From assembly GCA_026002025.1 (NCBI GenBank), contig BOAU01000104.1, positions 1 through 5,940 on the forward strand: a stretch of DNA of 5,940 nt, read 5' to 3'. Of the stretch, positions 5,882 to 5,940 are shown piece by piece; the stretch's first letter is position 1, and every line of letters begins with the position of its first letter. The notes below the pieces were generated by a model. It was not told where the DNA came from, searched no databases, and saw only the letters and a list, made by a program, of their open reading frames with translations. The stretch is from Spirochaetia bacterium. Lineage in GTDB: Bacteria > Spirochaetota > Spirochaetia > Treponematales > Breznakiellaceae. Both the position numbers and the translations under genes were made by a program.

Positions 5882-5940
5882 AAGCCTTGGTACGAAGCTT
5901 GGCTTGGTGGGCGGCCAACATGGAGTTAACGGCCCGATGA
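5880..5940 (-). CDS. Possible C-terminal end of a transposase-associated gene, 5' partial
   Basis: On the minus strand, a frame open from the right edge reads HRAVNSMLAAHQAKLRTKA and stops with TAA at 5882-5880, overlapping the last bases of the inner repeat. A basic C-terminal tail ending right at a terminal repeat is what an IS transposase or its helper ATPase would show. Only 19 residues are visible and I do not recognise the family, so this rests on position and openness of the frame. The alternative is that the element reads rightward and this is noncoding. Confidence 0.3.
   Translation of the reverse strand, partial: HRAVNSMLAAHQAKLRTKA

Larger units (their letters stand above)
5820..5940 (-). 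mobile_element. Probable end of an insertion sequence (IS21-like?)
   Basis: Just after the hydrolase operon the sequence changes to two near-identical repeats starting with TGGTGCC at 5820 and an open C-terminal reading frame pointing toward them on the minus strand. Several transposase-binding repeats inside a terminus beginning TG are a hallmark of IS21-family ends. The interior would run off the right of the window, so the other end and any target duplication cannot be seen. The family name is tentative, from the repeat architecture only. Confidence 0.45.

Overview
The window carries a bacterial small-molecule uptake and catabolism locus, all on the + strand, with what looks like the end of an insertion sequence at its right edge. 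The genes are tightly packed, with strong AGGAGG-type ribosome sites and roughly 50-58% GC by eye. The transporter is of the LplB/YtcP/LplA carbohydrate type. The solute-binding lipoprotein has a relaxed lipobox with Ala at -3, as spirochaetes often do. This fits a Treponema/Spirochaeta-like organism, but a Paenibacillus-like or other Firmicute host cannot be excluded from the sequence alone.

Layout. Positions 2-925 encode an LplB-type permease whose true start lies left of the window. Positions 937-1845 encode its YtcP-type partner permease. Positions 1922-3598 encode the large LplA-type solute-binding lipoprotein. A strong intrinsic terminator at 3622-3646 closes this transport operon. A second unit then begins, with a possible promoter around 3661-3690. 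It holds a uroporphyrinogen-decarboxylase-superfamily protein that is not HemE (3709-4821) and a nucleoside-hydrolase-family protein (4880-5794). A perfect 14-bp inverted repeat at 4809-4840 overlaps the stop codon of the first of these two genes. From about 5820 to the end there are two 26-27 bp repeats, 34 bp apart, and a short open C-terminal reading frame on the minus strand. They resemble the terminal repeats and transposase end of an IS21-like element.

How it may work. The two permeases and the lipoprotein would import a carbohydrate-like compound. No ATPase gene is present, which is normal for this class because a shared MsmX/UgpC-type ATPase is usually encoded elsewhere. The two cytosolic enzymes suggest that the imported compound, or a product of it, carries an N-ribosyl (nucleoside-like) bond and a group handled by URO-D-fold enzymes. 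This is inference from neighbourhood only; the substrate is not readable from the sequence.

No known phage, CRISPR, defence or RNA-gene signal was found. The points most worth a second look are the pairing of the URO-D-like and hydrolase genes beside this transporter, the hairpin overlapping the stop codon, the AT-rich composition of the URO-D-like gene, and the repeat-bearing element end.
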